Assembly (NCBI GenBank): GCA_964371945.1
Contig: CAYJPA010000057.1
Location: forward strand, 1 to 38,451
From: CAYJPA01 sp964371945
Lineage (GTDB): Bacteria; Chloroflexota; Chloroflexia; Thermomicrobiales; UBA6265
DNA: 38,451 bases
Reading direction: 5' to 3'
The notes beneath the pieces were generated by a model. That model saw only the letters and a list, made by a program, of their open reading frames with translations, did no database searches and was not told the origin of the DNA. Positions 26,717-34,159 of this stretch are shown in pieces; the first letter of the stretch is position 1; each line of letters begins with the position of its first letter. Both the position numbers and the translations under genes were made by a program.

Positions 26717-28179
26717 GACGAGACCTCCGAGACTCGCACGAGTCTGATCTCGAGACCGACGCTATCCGTCCAGAGTGCCACCAGATTGCCGGCTGGATAC
26801 CGCTCATCGGTTGCCGAAACCACTACGACATCGTCGATGCTGACCTGGATCTGGGAGCCGACGACGCTTATCTGGAGGCGGTGCCAATCAGAACCGAGCT
26901 CAAGGCCGACATTCTCTAGTGGCTCCGCTCCAGCCCAGACAACGACGGCTGGGTCACACGCCCACTCGATTCCAGTCGCGTAGTACCCAGTTGCCGATCC
27001 TCGAACCGCCAACCCGAAGTTGCGCGGGCAAATCTCTCCGCCGGTGACCCTGAACTCGATGTCGACAATTGCGTCTGCTGCCAGACCGGACGGTACCGGG
27101 ACCACCAGCCAACCGCGCTCGCCGGAGCCATCCGTCATTGCGGTCGCTCCAGTCAAGTCCCAGCCCTCAACCGGTTGCCAATCCGCAAAAGGATTGTCCC
27201 CTGACGTTTCGTAAACCACGTTCGACATGATGGGAGTCGGCTCGGCGGTTTCGGTCGGGATTGGCGTTTCGGTCGCAGCTGGAGTGTGTGTCGGAGATGG
27301 TGTCTCGGTCGCGGCGGGCGTATTTGTCGGCACCTCCGTTTCGGTCGGAGCCGGTGTCACTGTCGGCGCCGCCACGGTTGCCCGCAACGCATCAGCGGTT
27401 GCCTGAGCTGCGACCACGTTTGCTTTCAGCGTCGCCAGCTCATCCTGCTGCGCGGCGATTGTCGCGTCGTACTTCGCGCCGGCCGCGGTCGCGGTCGCGG
27501 CGATCTCGGAGGCAGCGGCCCGCGAAGTCGCAATTGCAACTGCCGCATCGATGGCCGCGGCGGTGGCGGTCTGTTCGATTTCGACCGCTCGTGCGCTGGC
27601 CGTTTCGACTTCGCTCAGGTCGAACGTCAAGACTGTCGCGGTCGGCTCAGGCGTTTTGGTAGCGCTCGAGCCTGGTGTCGTGGCCATTGTGGCTGCCGCG
27701 GTACCGGCTCTGGGCGGGGCAGGGATGCTGACGCGATAACAGAAGGAGATTACATCGATCGCGTTGTCTTCAGGCGCTCGCAGGCCGGAGCCGCTACGAG
27801 CCGGGGGATCAAAGGACCGAACGTCGTGCGAGTCACCATATTGAATGATCAGAGCGCCGAGCCGAACGCTGGTTGCGAAATCGATCGCGGTCGCGGCGCC
27901 ATCGTCGTCAACATCAGAAACGATCAGGAGTACCGCAAGCGTGCCGTTATTCAGACTGAGGACCCGCCCAGGCTCGAATCCGTTTTCGTCCGCGAGCGCG
28001 GCATCGAACTGGATGTACGAGCGATCGATGTCCCGACAAGTCGCCGGATCGTCCGACTGGAACAACGGAACGACCGATACGAGTCGACCGGGCGCACTGA
28101 ATGCAAACGACGGCACCGCTACGCTAAGCGTAACGATCGCAATCGGAATGAGCATAAGCAGCGTTCGCGTGCGCCTCAT
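26713..28179 (-). CDS. secreted protein with Ala-rich helix, Thr/Pro linker and ConA-like domain
   Basis: 488 residues, first gene of the three-gene unit, with AAGGA 9 bases before the ATG. A signal peptide (about 1-28) leads to a globular domain (about 30-155) with two Cys. An Ala-rich helical stretch with AATATAAGAKYDATIAAQQD (about 185-270) is a probable coiled coil, then a linker of repeated TPAATETP units (about 270-318). The C-terminal 170 residues resemble a concanavalin/LamG-type jelly roll: WQPVEGWDLTGA, DIEFRVTGG, DWHRLQISVVGSQIQVSIDD. Such domains often bind glycans. The three coupled genes probably build one envelope complex; its role is unknown. Confidence 0.75.
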   Translation of the reverse strand: MRRTRTLLMLIPIAIVTLSVAVPSFAFSAPGRLVSVVPLFQSDDPATCRDIDRSYIQFDAALADENGFEPGRVLSLNNGTLAVLLIVSDVDDDGAATAIDFATSVRLGALIIQYGDSHDVRSFDPPARSGSGLRAPEDNAIDVISFCYRVSIPAPPRAGTAAATMATTPGSSATKTPEPTATVLTFDLSEVETASARAVEIEQTATAAAIDAAVAIATSRAAASEIAATATAAGAKYDATIAAQQDELATLKANVVAAQATADALRATVAAPTVTPAPTETEVPTNTPAATETPSPTHTPAATETPIPTETAEPTPIMSNVVYETSGDNPFADWQPVEGWDLTGATAMTDGSGERGWLVVPVPSGLAADAIVDIEFRVTGGEICPRNFGLAVRGSATGYYATGIEWACDPAVVVWAGAEPLENVGLELGSDWHRLQISVVGSQIQVSIDDVVVVSATDERYPAGNLVALWTDSVGLEIRLVRVSEVSS

Positions 28180-28477
28180 AGAGGTCGTTCCTTCCCGGTC
28201 GCCCGCGACTGCAAGCGGCGGGTCCGCGGATACCTGGACTTCGTCCCAGGACTATATTCCTACCTCTACAAGCTAATGACCCTAACTCGGGCGGTCAACA
28301 TCCCATGACTATCGGGGGGTACCAGATCGGTGAAGACGAAAGTACCTGGGAATTGCAACACCATTGGCACCATTGATTTTGGCTTATATATATGATTCAC
28401 AGTGCGAATCCGCTTCGCTGGTATCATCGTCATCGCCATGTGCGACCATTCAAGATACACCGCAAGTGAGGAAAGTC
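28180..28477. other. divergent intergenic region
   Basis: About 300 bases between the start of the secreted three-gene unit (minus) and the binding-protein pseudogene (plus). The right half is AT-richer than its surroundings and holds the promoter at 28364-28392 and the GAGG Shine-Dalgarno at 28468-28471. Nothing else was recognised. Confidence 0.45.
28364..28392 (+). promoter_or_regulatory. sigma-70-like promoter of the binding-protein gene
   Basis: TTGGCA at 28364-28369 and TATATA at 28387-28392 are separated by 17 bases, close to the vegetative consensus, in an AT-rich patch. The start codon at 28478 lies about 85 bases downstream. Transcription was not tested. Confidence 0.5.
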
Positions 28478-30173
28478 ATGGCCTCGGAAGAACGCCCTGA
28501 GGGATCCGTGGTTTCTCAGAAATCACGCGTCGCTAATCTGTCGCGACGGCGCCTGATGACGAGCGGCGCCGCGATCGGCGCCGGCGCTGCGGCGGTTGCC
28601 GCAAACACGGCAACTGTTTCAGCCGGCTCCTCAACCAAGTCCCGTCTTCGCTCGCGTCGCCAGAGCGAATCGACGACGCTGACGATCGTCATGGACGGTT
28701 CGCCGTCCGATCTGAATGCCCATTCCGCCTTTGACTGCCGATCGGTGCTGGCGACCGCGGGCGCATATGAGGGGCTCATTGGTCTCGAAAATGACAAGAC
28801 CGATGAGCTCGTCGGGCTGATCGCCGAAAGCTGGGCGCTGAACGAGGATATCGGCATCTGGACGTTCACGCTTCGTGACGGCGTCACATTTCAGGACGGA
28901 ACACCGTGTGACGCGAACGCGGTTCTCCTGAATTACGAGCGACTGTTCGCACTCGCCCTCGGACCGATTGGGGTGCTGACCAGGTTCATCACCGGCTGGA
29001 AAACGCGGAGCACCGCCCCTGACGCAAAGACGATTGTCTTCACCTGCTCGAAACCTGAACCGCTGCTGCCAACCGCACTTGCGTCTACCTATGCAATGCC
29101 CATCGTGAATGCTATCAGAATGAAAGAACACGAGGTCGATGGCGACTGGGGTCATATCTGGGCGCAAACGAATGCAGAGGGCACGGGAACGGGAGCGTAC
29201 AAAATCGTCTCATTCGAGCCAGGTCAGTTGTTGGAAATGGAGCGGAACGACAGCAACTGGGAATGTTGGGAAGGCGCCCAATTTGAAGGCGTGGTGACGG
29301 AAGCTGCGACCAGGCGGCAACTGCTTGAACAAGGCGAAAGGGGATATCGTCGATTCCTTGACCGCTGAGGACGTCGAAGAACTACGCTCGAGCACTGAAA
29401 TTGTTGTTTTGAGCAACACGAGCACCCAGGTCATCTATTTCCCAATGACCGTAAGCGGATCGCTCGCGTCGCCCGAGGCTCGCCAGGCGATGTGCTACGC
29501 GTTTCCATATGACGAAGTGATTGAGGGCGTCTACAAGGGCAATGCGAAGCGGGCACAAGGCGCGGTGGCCGAAGCGATTCGCGGATTCAGCCCGGACACC
29601 TTCTTGTATCCGACAGACCCGGTCAAGGCGAAGGAGCTCTTTACCGCGGCCGCCGTCGCGGAGGGGACAGAACTGACCGTCACCTTCGAAACTGGGGTTG
29701 CCAATGCAACGGTCGCCGCTCAATTGTTCCAGGCGAGCCTGGCGGAGATCGGGATCGGCCTCAAGATCGAGCAAGTCGATTTCTCGACATTCACATGCAT
29801 GTTCTATGGAGACGCGCCGGTCGAGGAGCGGCCGAATCTCTTGTGGTGGGGTTGGTGGCCGGCCTATAACGACGCCTGGAATCACCTTTATCCACAAATT
29901 TCTGGCGATGCCTGGGGATCGAAGGGCGCCGACGCCGGGTTCTACAAGTACGACCGGGTGGATGAATTGATGCTCGTCGCCCGGGATGCGCCGGATGAAG
30001 CCACTTAGCTAACCGCGCTCGCCGAGATTCAGCAGATTATCTCCCGACGATCCGCCCGCGGTTTACTATGCGCGGCCGAAGTGGACGACGCTCTATCGCG
30101 GCAATGTTCAGGGCGTCTTCTTCAACCCAATCGATATCGGCACGTACAATTTCTGGAAGATGAGCAGGGTGTA
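28478..30173 (+). pseudogene. disrupted oligopeptide-type ABC substrate-binding protein (SBP_bac_5)
   Basis: Read across three lesions it is a complete family 5 binding protein of about 565 codons. ATG 28478 has GAGG 6 bases upstream. A Tat signal (SRRRLMTSGAAIG) is followed by WTFTLRDGVTFQDG and WECWEGAQFEG segments typical of peptide/nickel-binding proteins. Lesion 1: an extra base in GAAAGGGG near 29336-29341; skipping it joins LLEQGE to GDIVDSLTAED. Lesion 2: an in-frame TAG at 30006-30008 before LTALAEIQQI. Lesion 3: an extra base near 30043-30047; skipping it restores DDPPAVYYARPKW and leads to a natural end, WKMSRV and TAG at 30171-30173. No permease or ATPase genes follow. Decay or assembly error are both possible. 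Confidence 0.85.
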
Positions 30174-30200
30174 GCCCGGAGCGGCTAGCCATGAGCCGCT

Positions 30201-30238
30201 AGCTCCAAGCTCCAAGCTCCAAGCTCCAAGCTCCAAGC
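30201..30238. repeat. 7-bp tandem repeat
   Basis: AGCTCCA is repeated five times followed by AGC, directly after GAGCCGCTAGC. It lies 28 bases past the end of the binding-protein pseudogene. Related CTAGC-rich strings occur at 33132-33161 and 33489-33527. Confidence 0.85.
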
Positions 30239-30282
30239 AAACGATCCCATACCGTCTTTGCCGCGTGATTCGTTTTGGAACG

Positions 30283-30312
30283 TGAGCCCGGGACTTCGAA
30301 ATCCCGGGCTCA
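30283..30312. terminator. perfect 11-bp hairpin between convergent genes
   Basis: TGAGCCCGGGA at 30283-30293 pairs with 30302-30312 around an 8-base loop. It lies 11 bases past the stop of the minus-strand DinB-like gene and after the plus-strand pseudogene, a suitable place for a two-way terminator. No T run follows on either strand. Confidence 0.55.
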
Positions 30313-30322
30313 GTGGGTCCAC

Positions 30323-30829
30323 CTACGACCGGAATGGGGCTTGTTCGCCGAGAGGGCCGACGAACTCGGGGAGATCCGTGTGGCCCAGAATCTGCCGGAC
30401 GGCGGTCGCTTCCCCTATGTGAAACCAGTAGTGGTAAATCACGCGCTGGAGCATTGTGCCGATCGATTCCGGTGAGGTCCGCCCATTGACCGTCAGATTC
30501 TCCAGCATCCGTTCGGTCGTGAGTTCGTCCAGATACGGATCGACCGCCGTGGTTGCTTCTTCCCACGCCTTCCACGCTCCGTCGAGCGGCGGCGTATTCG
30601 CGGGCACTCCGTAGGCTCCCCATTCATCGAGCTCGGTGATCGTGTCGCCTTTGTCTTGCGCACGTATGAGCCAGTAGCGCCGTTCCTGCCCGGCCAAGTG
30701 ACAGATCATCCAGCCGATGCTGTTCATCGGCATGAGCCGCTTCCGCGCATCCTCGTTTGAAACGCCATCGAGCGCCCGTTTGAGCTCGCTGCGTGCAAAT
30801 CGAACCTGTTCGACCAATGGATGAACCAT
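30323..30829 (-). CDS. DinB-like (YfiT/DUF664-type) putative metalloprotein
   Basis: 168 residues with the four-helix-bundle layout of the DinB superfamily. The three metal ligands are visible as His44 (CHLAGQERRYW), His133 and His137 (YHYWFHIGEATAVRQILGH). Relatives include thiol-dependent S-transferases, such as bacillithiol- or mycothiol-linked enzymes, and proteins of unknown role; despite the name it is not DNA polymerase IV. AAGGAG lies 6 bases before the ATG. It is monocistronic or the end of a unit with the Uma2 gene, 113 bases upstream. Confidence 0.85.
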   Translation of the reverse strand: MVHPLVEQVRFARSELKRALDGVSNEDARKRLMPMNSIGWMICHLAGQERRYWLIRAQDKGDTITELDEWGAYGVPANTPPLDGAWKAWEEATTAVDPYLDELTTERMLENLTVNGRTSPESIGTMLQRVIYHYWFHIGEATAVRQILGHTDLPEFVGPLGEQAPFRS

Positions 30830-30942
30830 GAGCTACTCCTTTGGACATTACTGATTGTGTCGGCGAAACGCCCGTTGCAACCCCATGGAACAACGAGTAC
30901 CGGCGTCAACTGTGAGAAGCCCATCGATCAGCAGGATCTAGA

Positions 30943-31500
30943 TCAATCTAGACCACTGAAGAGCTCGTCAATCGAAAGGTCAAATTCGGGCAAGACCCGG
31001 GAAATGATCTGATGGTCAGTTTGCGGCACAGCATCGTAGCCGCCCTTCGCGTTCAGGAAGTGAACGGCAACCGATTTCTGTTCAGGATCGACAATCCAGT
31101 ATTCGGCCACCCCGGCCCTCGCATAGAGGCGGAGTTTCGTATTGAGATCGCGAAGGCGGGTGGATTGGGAGAGAATCTCAACAACGAGGTCTGGGGGTCC
31201 ATCGACTAATTTTTCTCCGAATAGGTGGCCTCGTTCCGCGCTGAGGAAAAAGAGATCGGGAACTACGACATCGTATGGTGTCAATCGAACATCGGCAGGT
31301 GTGTGAAAAACTTCGCCGAGTGCGTGCTGTTCGACGTGATCACTGAGCTTCCGAAGTAATCGTGCGCTAAGCCGCGCATGCTTCTTGGCCGGTGATGCTG
31401 TCACAAACATCTCTCCGCCGAGTAGCTCATACCGATTGCCGTCTCCTTCCGGAGTCGATGCAAGATCCTTATATGTGAGGGGCTGGGTGGCGACGACCAT
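30943..31500 (-). CDS. Uma2-family (DUF820) putative PD-(D/E)XK nuclease
   Basis: 185 residues. The family core is clear: VVVPDLFFL (Asp82), GPPDLVVEILSQSTRLRD (Asp104, Glu108) and KLRLYARAGVAEYWIVDP (Lys122), consistent with a PD-(D/E)XK restriction-endonuclease-like fold. Uma2 proteins are abundant in Chloroflexota and Cyanobacteria and their cellular role is unsettled. AGGAGG is 10 bases before the ATG. It is divergent from the SOS-controlled imuB operon. Confidence 0.9.
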   Translation of the reverse strand: MVVATQPLTYKDLASTPEGDGNRYELLGGEMFVTASPAKKHARLSARLLRKLSDHVEQHALGEVFHTPADVRLTPYDVVVPDLFFLSAERGHLFGEKLVDGPPDLVVEILSQSTRLRDLNTKLRLYARAGVAEYWIVDPEQKSVAVHFLNAKGGYDAVPQTDHQIISRVLPEFDLSIDELFSGLD

Positions 31501-31572
31501 GTCCGAATGACCTCCTGCAGAGTGTTCCCATGATTATGCACGGTCGTCTTACCGTCAATATCGACGAGGCGA

Positions 31573-31615
31573 CTTACCCCCTCACCCCCTTACCGTCGCA
31601 CCCCCTCACCCCCTG
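31573..31615 (-). repeat. G-rich repeat with quadruplex potential upstream of imuB
   Basis: The plus strand has four CCCCC runs within about 43 bases (ACCCCCTCACCCCC twice), so the minus strand carries GGGGGTGAGGGGG twice. This satisfies a four-run G-quadruplex pattern. A related string, GGGGGTTAGGGGGTGAGGG, lies inside dnaE2 at 34101-34119, so it belongs to the local repeat family. Confidence 0.6.
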
Positions 31616-31634
31616 GCCGCCCCTCCTCTTGCAT

Positions 31635-31656
31635 GAATAGAACATATGTTCTATTC
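31635..31656. promoter_or_regulatory. LexA-type SOS operator of the imuB-dnaE2 cassette
   Basis: A perfect 22-bp palindrome with the core GAAC-ATAT-GTTC, which matches the GAAC-N4-GTTC box bound by LexA of Gram-positive and related bacteria. It ends 57 bases before the imuB start. The location in front of a mutagenesis cassette, whose relatives are usually LexA-controlled, makes the assignment strong although lexA itself is not in the window. Confidence 0.85.
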
Positions 31657-31713
31657 TACTGGCAGAGACGCATACCGTCTCGCCGCCGGTCTCACACGGG
31701 AGGGAACGCCACC

Positions 31714-32901
31714 ATGGCCATCGCCTGCGTCCATATCCCACAATTCGCGCTCCGCATCGCCATCCTGGAGCAGCCTTCGCTCGATGGACTTCCGCTTGTC
31801 CTCACCTCGCCGGCGGCCACGCATCCGCGTGTCGTCGATTGCACCCCCGAAGCGACCGCTCAAGGGATCAAGCCGGAGATGCTCCTGCGCGAGGTGACCA
31901 CGCTCTGCCCGGATGCGGTCTTCATTCCATCCAATCCCGCGCGTGAGACGGCCGCCTTCGAGGTCGTCGTGGAAGCGTTGGAGACCTTCAGCCCGCTCGT
32001 CGAACCGTCGGAGCTCGGCACCTGTCACGTCGATCTACGTGGACTGGGCAGACGCGATGGATCGCTCAATGACGCCGGGATGCGACTGCTCCGGCTCGTG
32101 TCGCCGATTTTGCGGCCGCGCGCCGGGATCAGTCACGGCAAATTCACCTCCTGGGTGGCGGCTCGTCAAAGCCCACCGGGATCGATTCGCATCATTCCCG
32201 GGGACGAGGCGCGAGCAACGCTCGCCACCGTGCCAACCTCCTGGTTGCCCTTCCCGGCCGCGCTCCTGGCGCGTCTCGACCGCCTCGGCCTACGCACGCT
32301 CGGCGAGATCGCGGCATTGCACGCCACGGCGATGCAGGCGCGGTTTGGCCCGGATGGACGACGCATCTGGGAGCTCGCGCGCGGCAACGACGACACCCTC
32401 ATCCTGCCCCGTCCCCGGCTGGAGACCGTGACGCAGCGGATGTCGCTCGGCGGACTCATCACCAGCCGGGAGATGTTGCTGATCGCCCTGCGCCAGATCA
32501 TTCTGCGCGCGTTCGATCGCCCGCAGCTCCGCCATCGCTACGTGCGCCAGGTTCGGTTGCGGGTATTGATCGAAAACAACCGTTCCTGGGAACGGGAGAT
32601 GACCTTCCGGGAACCGGTTGGACGGGATCGGCTGATCGAAACCCTGCACCATCGCCTGCAAGAGATCGATCTGCCGGGCCCGGCGGAAGAGATGCAGCTC
32701 GAGCTGATCGGTCTCGTCGGCGAGGTCGCGCATCAGGAGTTGATCCCGAGCTTGCGGCCCCGCCGCAGTCGCCCGCTGATCGACGCCGCCCGCCAGTTGA
32801 AACAGCGATACGGCGCTTCCCCACTCTTTCACATCGCGGAGGTGGAACCATGGTCAAGGATCCCAGAACGTCGGCACGCGCTGATCAGCTACGACCCCTA
32901 A
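31714..32901 (+). CDS. imuB: ImuB-like Y-family polymerase homologue
   Basis: About 395 residues. ATG 31714 is chosen because GGGAGGG lies 9 bases upstream; an ATG at 31633 overlaps the SOS operator and cannot be the normal start. The protein has the Y-family layout but not its acidic catalytic residues: the first strand reads ACVHIPQFALRI where active members have an Asp, and ELGTCHVDLRGLG replaces the usual S-x-D-E segment. ImuB proteins are catalytically inactive adaptors that bring DnaE2 to the beta clamp during SOS mutagenesis. HhH-like LDRLGLRTLGEIAAL follows the palm. Its 3' end overlaps the DUF6504 gene by 52 bases. No imuA gene is seen. Confidence 0.87.
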   Translation: MAIACVHIPQFALRIAILEQPSLDGLPLVLTSPAATHPRVVDCTPEATAQGIKPEMLLREVTTLCPDAVFIPSNPARETAAFEVVVEALETFSPLVEPSELGTCHVDLRGLGRRDGSLNDAGMRLLRLVSPILRPRAGISHGKFTSWVAARQSPPGSIRIIPGDEARATLATVPTSWLPFPAALLARLDRLGLRTLGEIAALHATAMQARFGPDGRRIWELARGNDDTLILPRPRLETVTQRMSLGGLITSREMLLIALRQIILRAFDRPQLRHRYVRQVRLRVLIENNRSWEREMTFREPVGRDRLIETLHHRLQEIDLPGPAEEMQLELIGLVGEVAHQELIPSLRPRRSRPLIDAARQLKQRYGASPLFHIAEVEPWSRIPERRHALISYDP

Positions 32902-33131
32902 ACACGCCTCGCCTGGTGAGCGTGGAGGTGACCAACGGACTCCCGGTCGCGGTTGTGGAGGGCGACCATCGAGCCATGATCGAGCGGATTCAGGATGTCT
33001 GGTGCATCGACGACGAATGGTGGCGCGAACCGATTCAACGCCGCTATTACCGGGTCGCCCTGGAAACAGGGAGGGTTCGCACGCTCTACCACGATCAAAC
33101 GCAAGACATCTGGTTTGAGCAGGGGTACTGA
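32850..33131 (+). CDS. DUF6504-like small protein of the mutagenesis cassette
   Basis: 93 residues starting inside imuB in another frame, with GGAGG 7 bases before ATG 32850. The core ERIQDVWCIDDEWWREPIQR and RYYRVALETGRVRTLYHDQ is the pattern I associate with DUF6504, a small family found beside imuB/dnaE2 genes in Actinobacteria and Chloroflexota. Its biochemical role is unknown. The overlap suggests fixed stoichiometry with ImuB. The name rests on memory of the family, not on a search. Confidence 0.75.
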   Translation: MVKDPRTSARADQLRPLNTPRLVSVEVTNGLPVAVVEGDHRAMIERIQDVWCIDDEWWREPIQRRYYRVALETGRVRTLYHDQTQDIWFEQGY

Positions 33132-33535
33132 GCTATTAGCTACTAGCTTTGAGCCGCTAGGAGCACGACGACTCTCACCCCCCCAACCGCACCCAGAGGG
33201 TACCCGCCGCTTCGCAGGAGAGGGGGAGCGCGAGGGACAAGGCCGTTCTTAGCCTCGGAGAGGCTTCGCGAATTGAGCCCCTGGCTTCAGCCTGGGGTAC
33301 GCCGTCCTGGGAAACGTTTGCAACATGTAGGGGCAGACCGCCGTGTGCCCTGGTCCCGAACAACGACTTGAATTGATGTGTGACGGCGAGGGCCGCGGTA
33401 TTTCACCTCGCAGGTCGATTCGAACAAACGCGAGGCGACGCGTCGGGCGCATGCCATGCGCCCCTACACAACCCGCCGATTCAAGACCGCGGCTAGCGGC
33501 TCAAAGCTAGCGGCTAGCAGCTAGAGGCTCGGCGC
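33132..33535. repeat. cluster of intergenic repeats upstream of dnaE2
   Basis: About 400 bases made mainly of short repeat units. CTAGC-rich strings lie at both ends (33132-33161, 33489-33527). A 46-base unit at 33182-33227 recurs inside dnaE2 at 33851-33896. An AGCCTCGGAGAGGCTTCGCG unit at 33251-33270 recurs at 34126-34145. A GGGCGCATGCCATGCGCC palindrome at 33445-33462, followed by CCTACA, recurs at 33947-33968 (inverted) and 34021-34043. The last CTAGC unit ends in AGAGG, which supplies a ribosome-binding site 8 bases before the TTG of dnaE2. No gene was seen. Confidence 0.75.
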
Positions 33536-34132
33536 TTGAAGCCTGAATACGTCGAACTCCATCTGCATACCGCCTTTTCCTTCCTCGACGGGGCCTCCCT
33601 CGCCGACGATCTGGTCGCGCGCGCCGTTGAATTCGGGTACAGCGCCCTCGCGGTCACCGATCACGACGGGCTTTACGGGGCGATGGAGTTCGCCCAATCC
33701 GCCCACGCCGCCGGCATCGCACCAATCACCGGCGCCGAACTGACCCTGATCGACGACACGCACCTCACCCTGCTCGCCGCGACGCCAACGGGCTACTCAA
33801 ACCTCTCCCGCCTCATCACCGAGGCTCACCGGCTGCCGACGGCCCCCAGCCCCAACCGCACCCAGAGGGTACCCGCCGCTGCGGCAGGAGAGGGGATCAC
33901 GTCCTCTTACCCTCTCCCAGACGGCTTCAATCACGGCAATGGCCTCGTAGCGGCGCATGGCATGCGCCTGAGCTCACCCCCGACCGCATTCACAGATGGC
34001 ACGAACCTGGATCGGACGACGGGCGCATGCCATGCGCCGCTACACCGTGTGAACGGAATGGCCGATGCAGCCGTCCCCCCTCTCCCGTCAGAACGGGAGA
34101 GGGGGTTAGGGGGTGAGGGTTGTTCAGCCTAG
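33536..34132 (+). CDS. dnaE2: DnaE2 N-terminal fragment: PHP domain plus repeat-derived tail
   Basis: 198 codons from TTG 33536 to a TAG at 34130. Residues 1-100 are the N-terminal part of the PHP domain of a DnaE-type polymerase: ELHLHTAFSFLDG (His9, His11), VTDHDGLYGA (Asp42, His43, Asp44) and Glu68 are expected metal ligands. From about residue 101 the frame runs into repeat DNA and codes a Pro/Arg/Gly-rich tail without family resemblance. The polymerase core continues in the same frame after the TAG. If the TAG is not read through, this fragment has an incomplete PHP fold. One gene interrupted by inserted repeats is the simplest reading. Confidence 0.8.
   Translation: MKPEYVELHLHTAFSFLDGASLADDLVARAVEFGYSALAVTDHDGLYGAMEFAQSAHAAGIAPITGAELTLIDDTHLTLLAATPTGYSNLSRLITEAHRLPTAPSPNRTQRVPAAAAGEGITSSYPLPDGFNHGNGLVAAHGMRLSSPPTAFTDGTNLDRTTGACHAPLHRVNGMADAAVPPLPSERERGLGGEGCSA
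33947..34043. mobile_element. MITE-like element with perfect 22-bp terminal inverted repeats
   Basis: Positions 33947-33968 are the exact reverse complement of 34022-34043. Each arm is itself nearly palindromic (GGCGCAT-GGC-ATGCGCC). The 53-base interior shows no gene. Another arm copy stands alone at 33445-33470 upstream of dnaE2. It could be a non-autonomous transposable element or a REP/BIME-type unit; no target-site duplication was established. Confidence 0.6.
34076..34105. repeat. perfect 13-bp hairpin within the dnaE2 insert
   Basis: CCCCCTCTCCCGT at 34076-34088 pairs with 34093-34105 around the loop CAGA. In the mRNA it would be a very stable stem inside the coding frame, 25 bases before the TAG, and could stall translation or end transcription between the two dnaE2 parts. 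Confidence 0.8.
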
Positions 34133-34159
34133 GAGAGGCTTCGTGGGATTAGCCTGGGG

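Noticed and set aside
27286..28308. 340-codon plus-strand frame opposite the first envelope-operon gene
   Set aside because: Arg/Cys-rich with no motif; the minus-strand protein has a signal peptide, linker and ConA-like domain, so it is the real gene.
30323..30829. DinB-like gene as a member of the SOS polymerase system
   Set aside because: The DinB superfamily metalloproteins are unrelated to DNA polymerase IV despite the name, and the gene lacks the SOS palindrome.
31633..31713. Upstream ATG for imuB
   Set aside because: It overlaps the SOS palindrome and lacks a ribosome-binding site; ATG 31714 has GGGAGGG and matches the family N-terminus.
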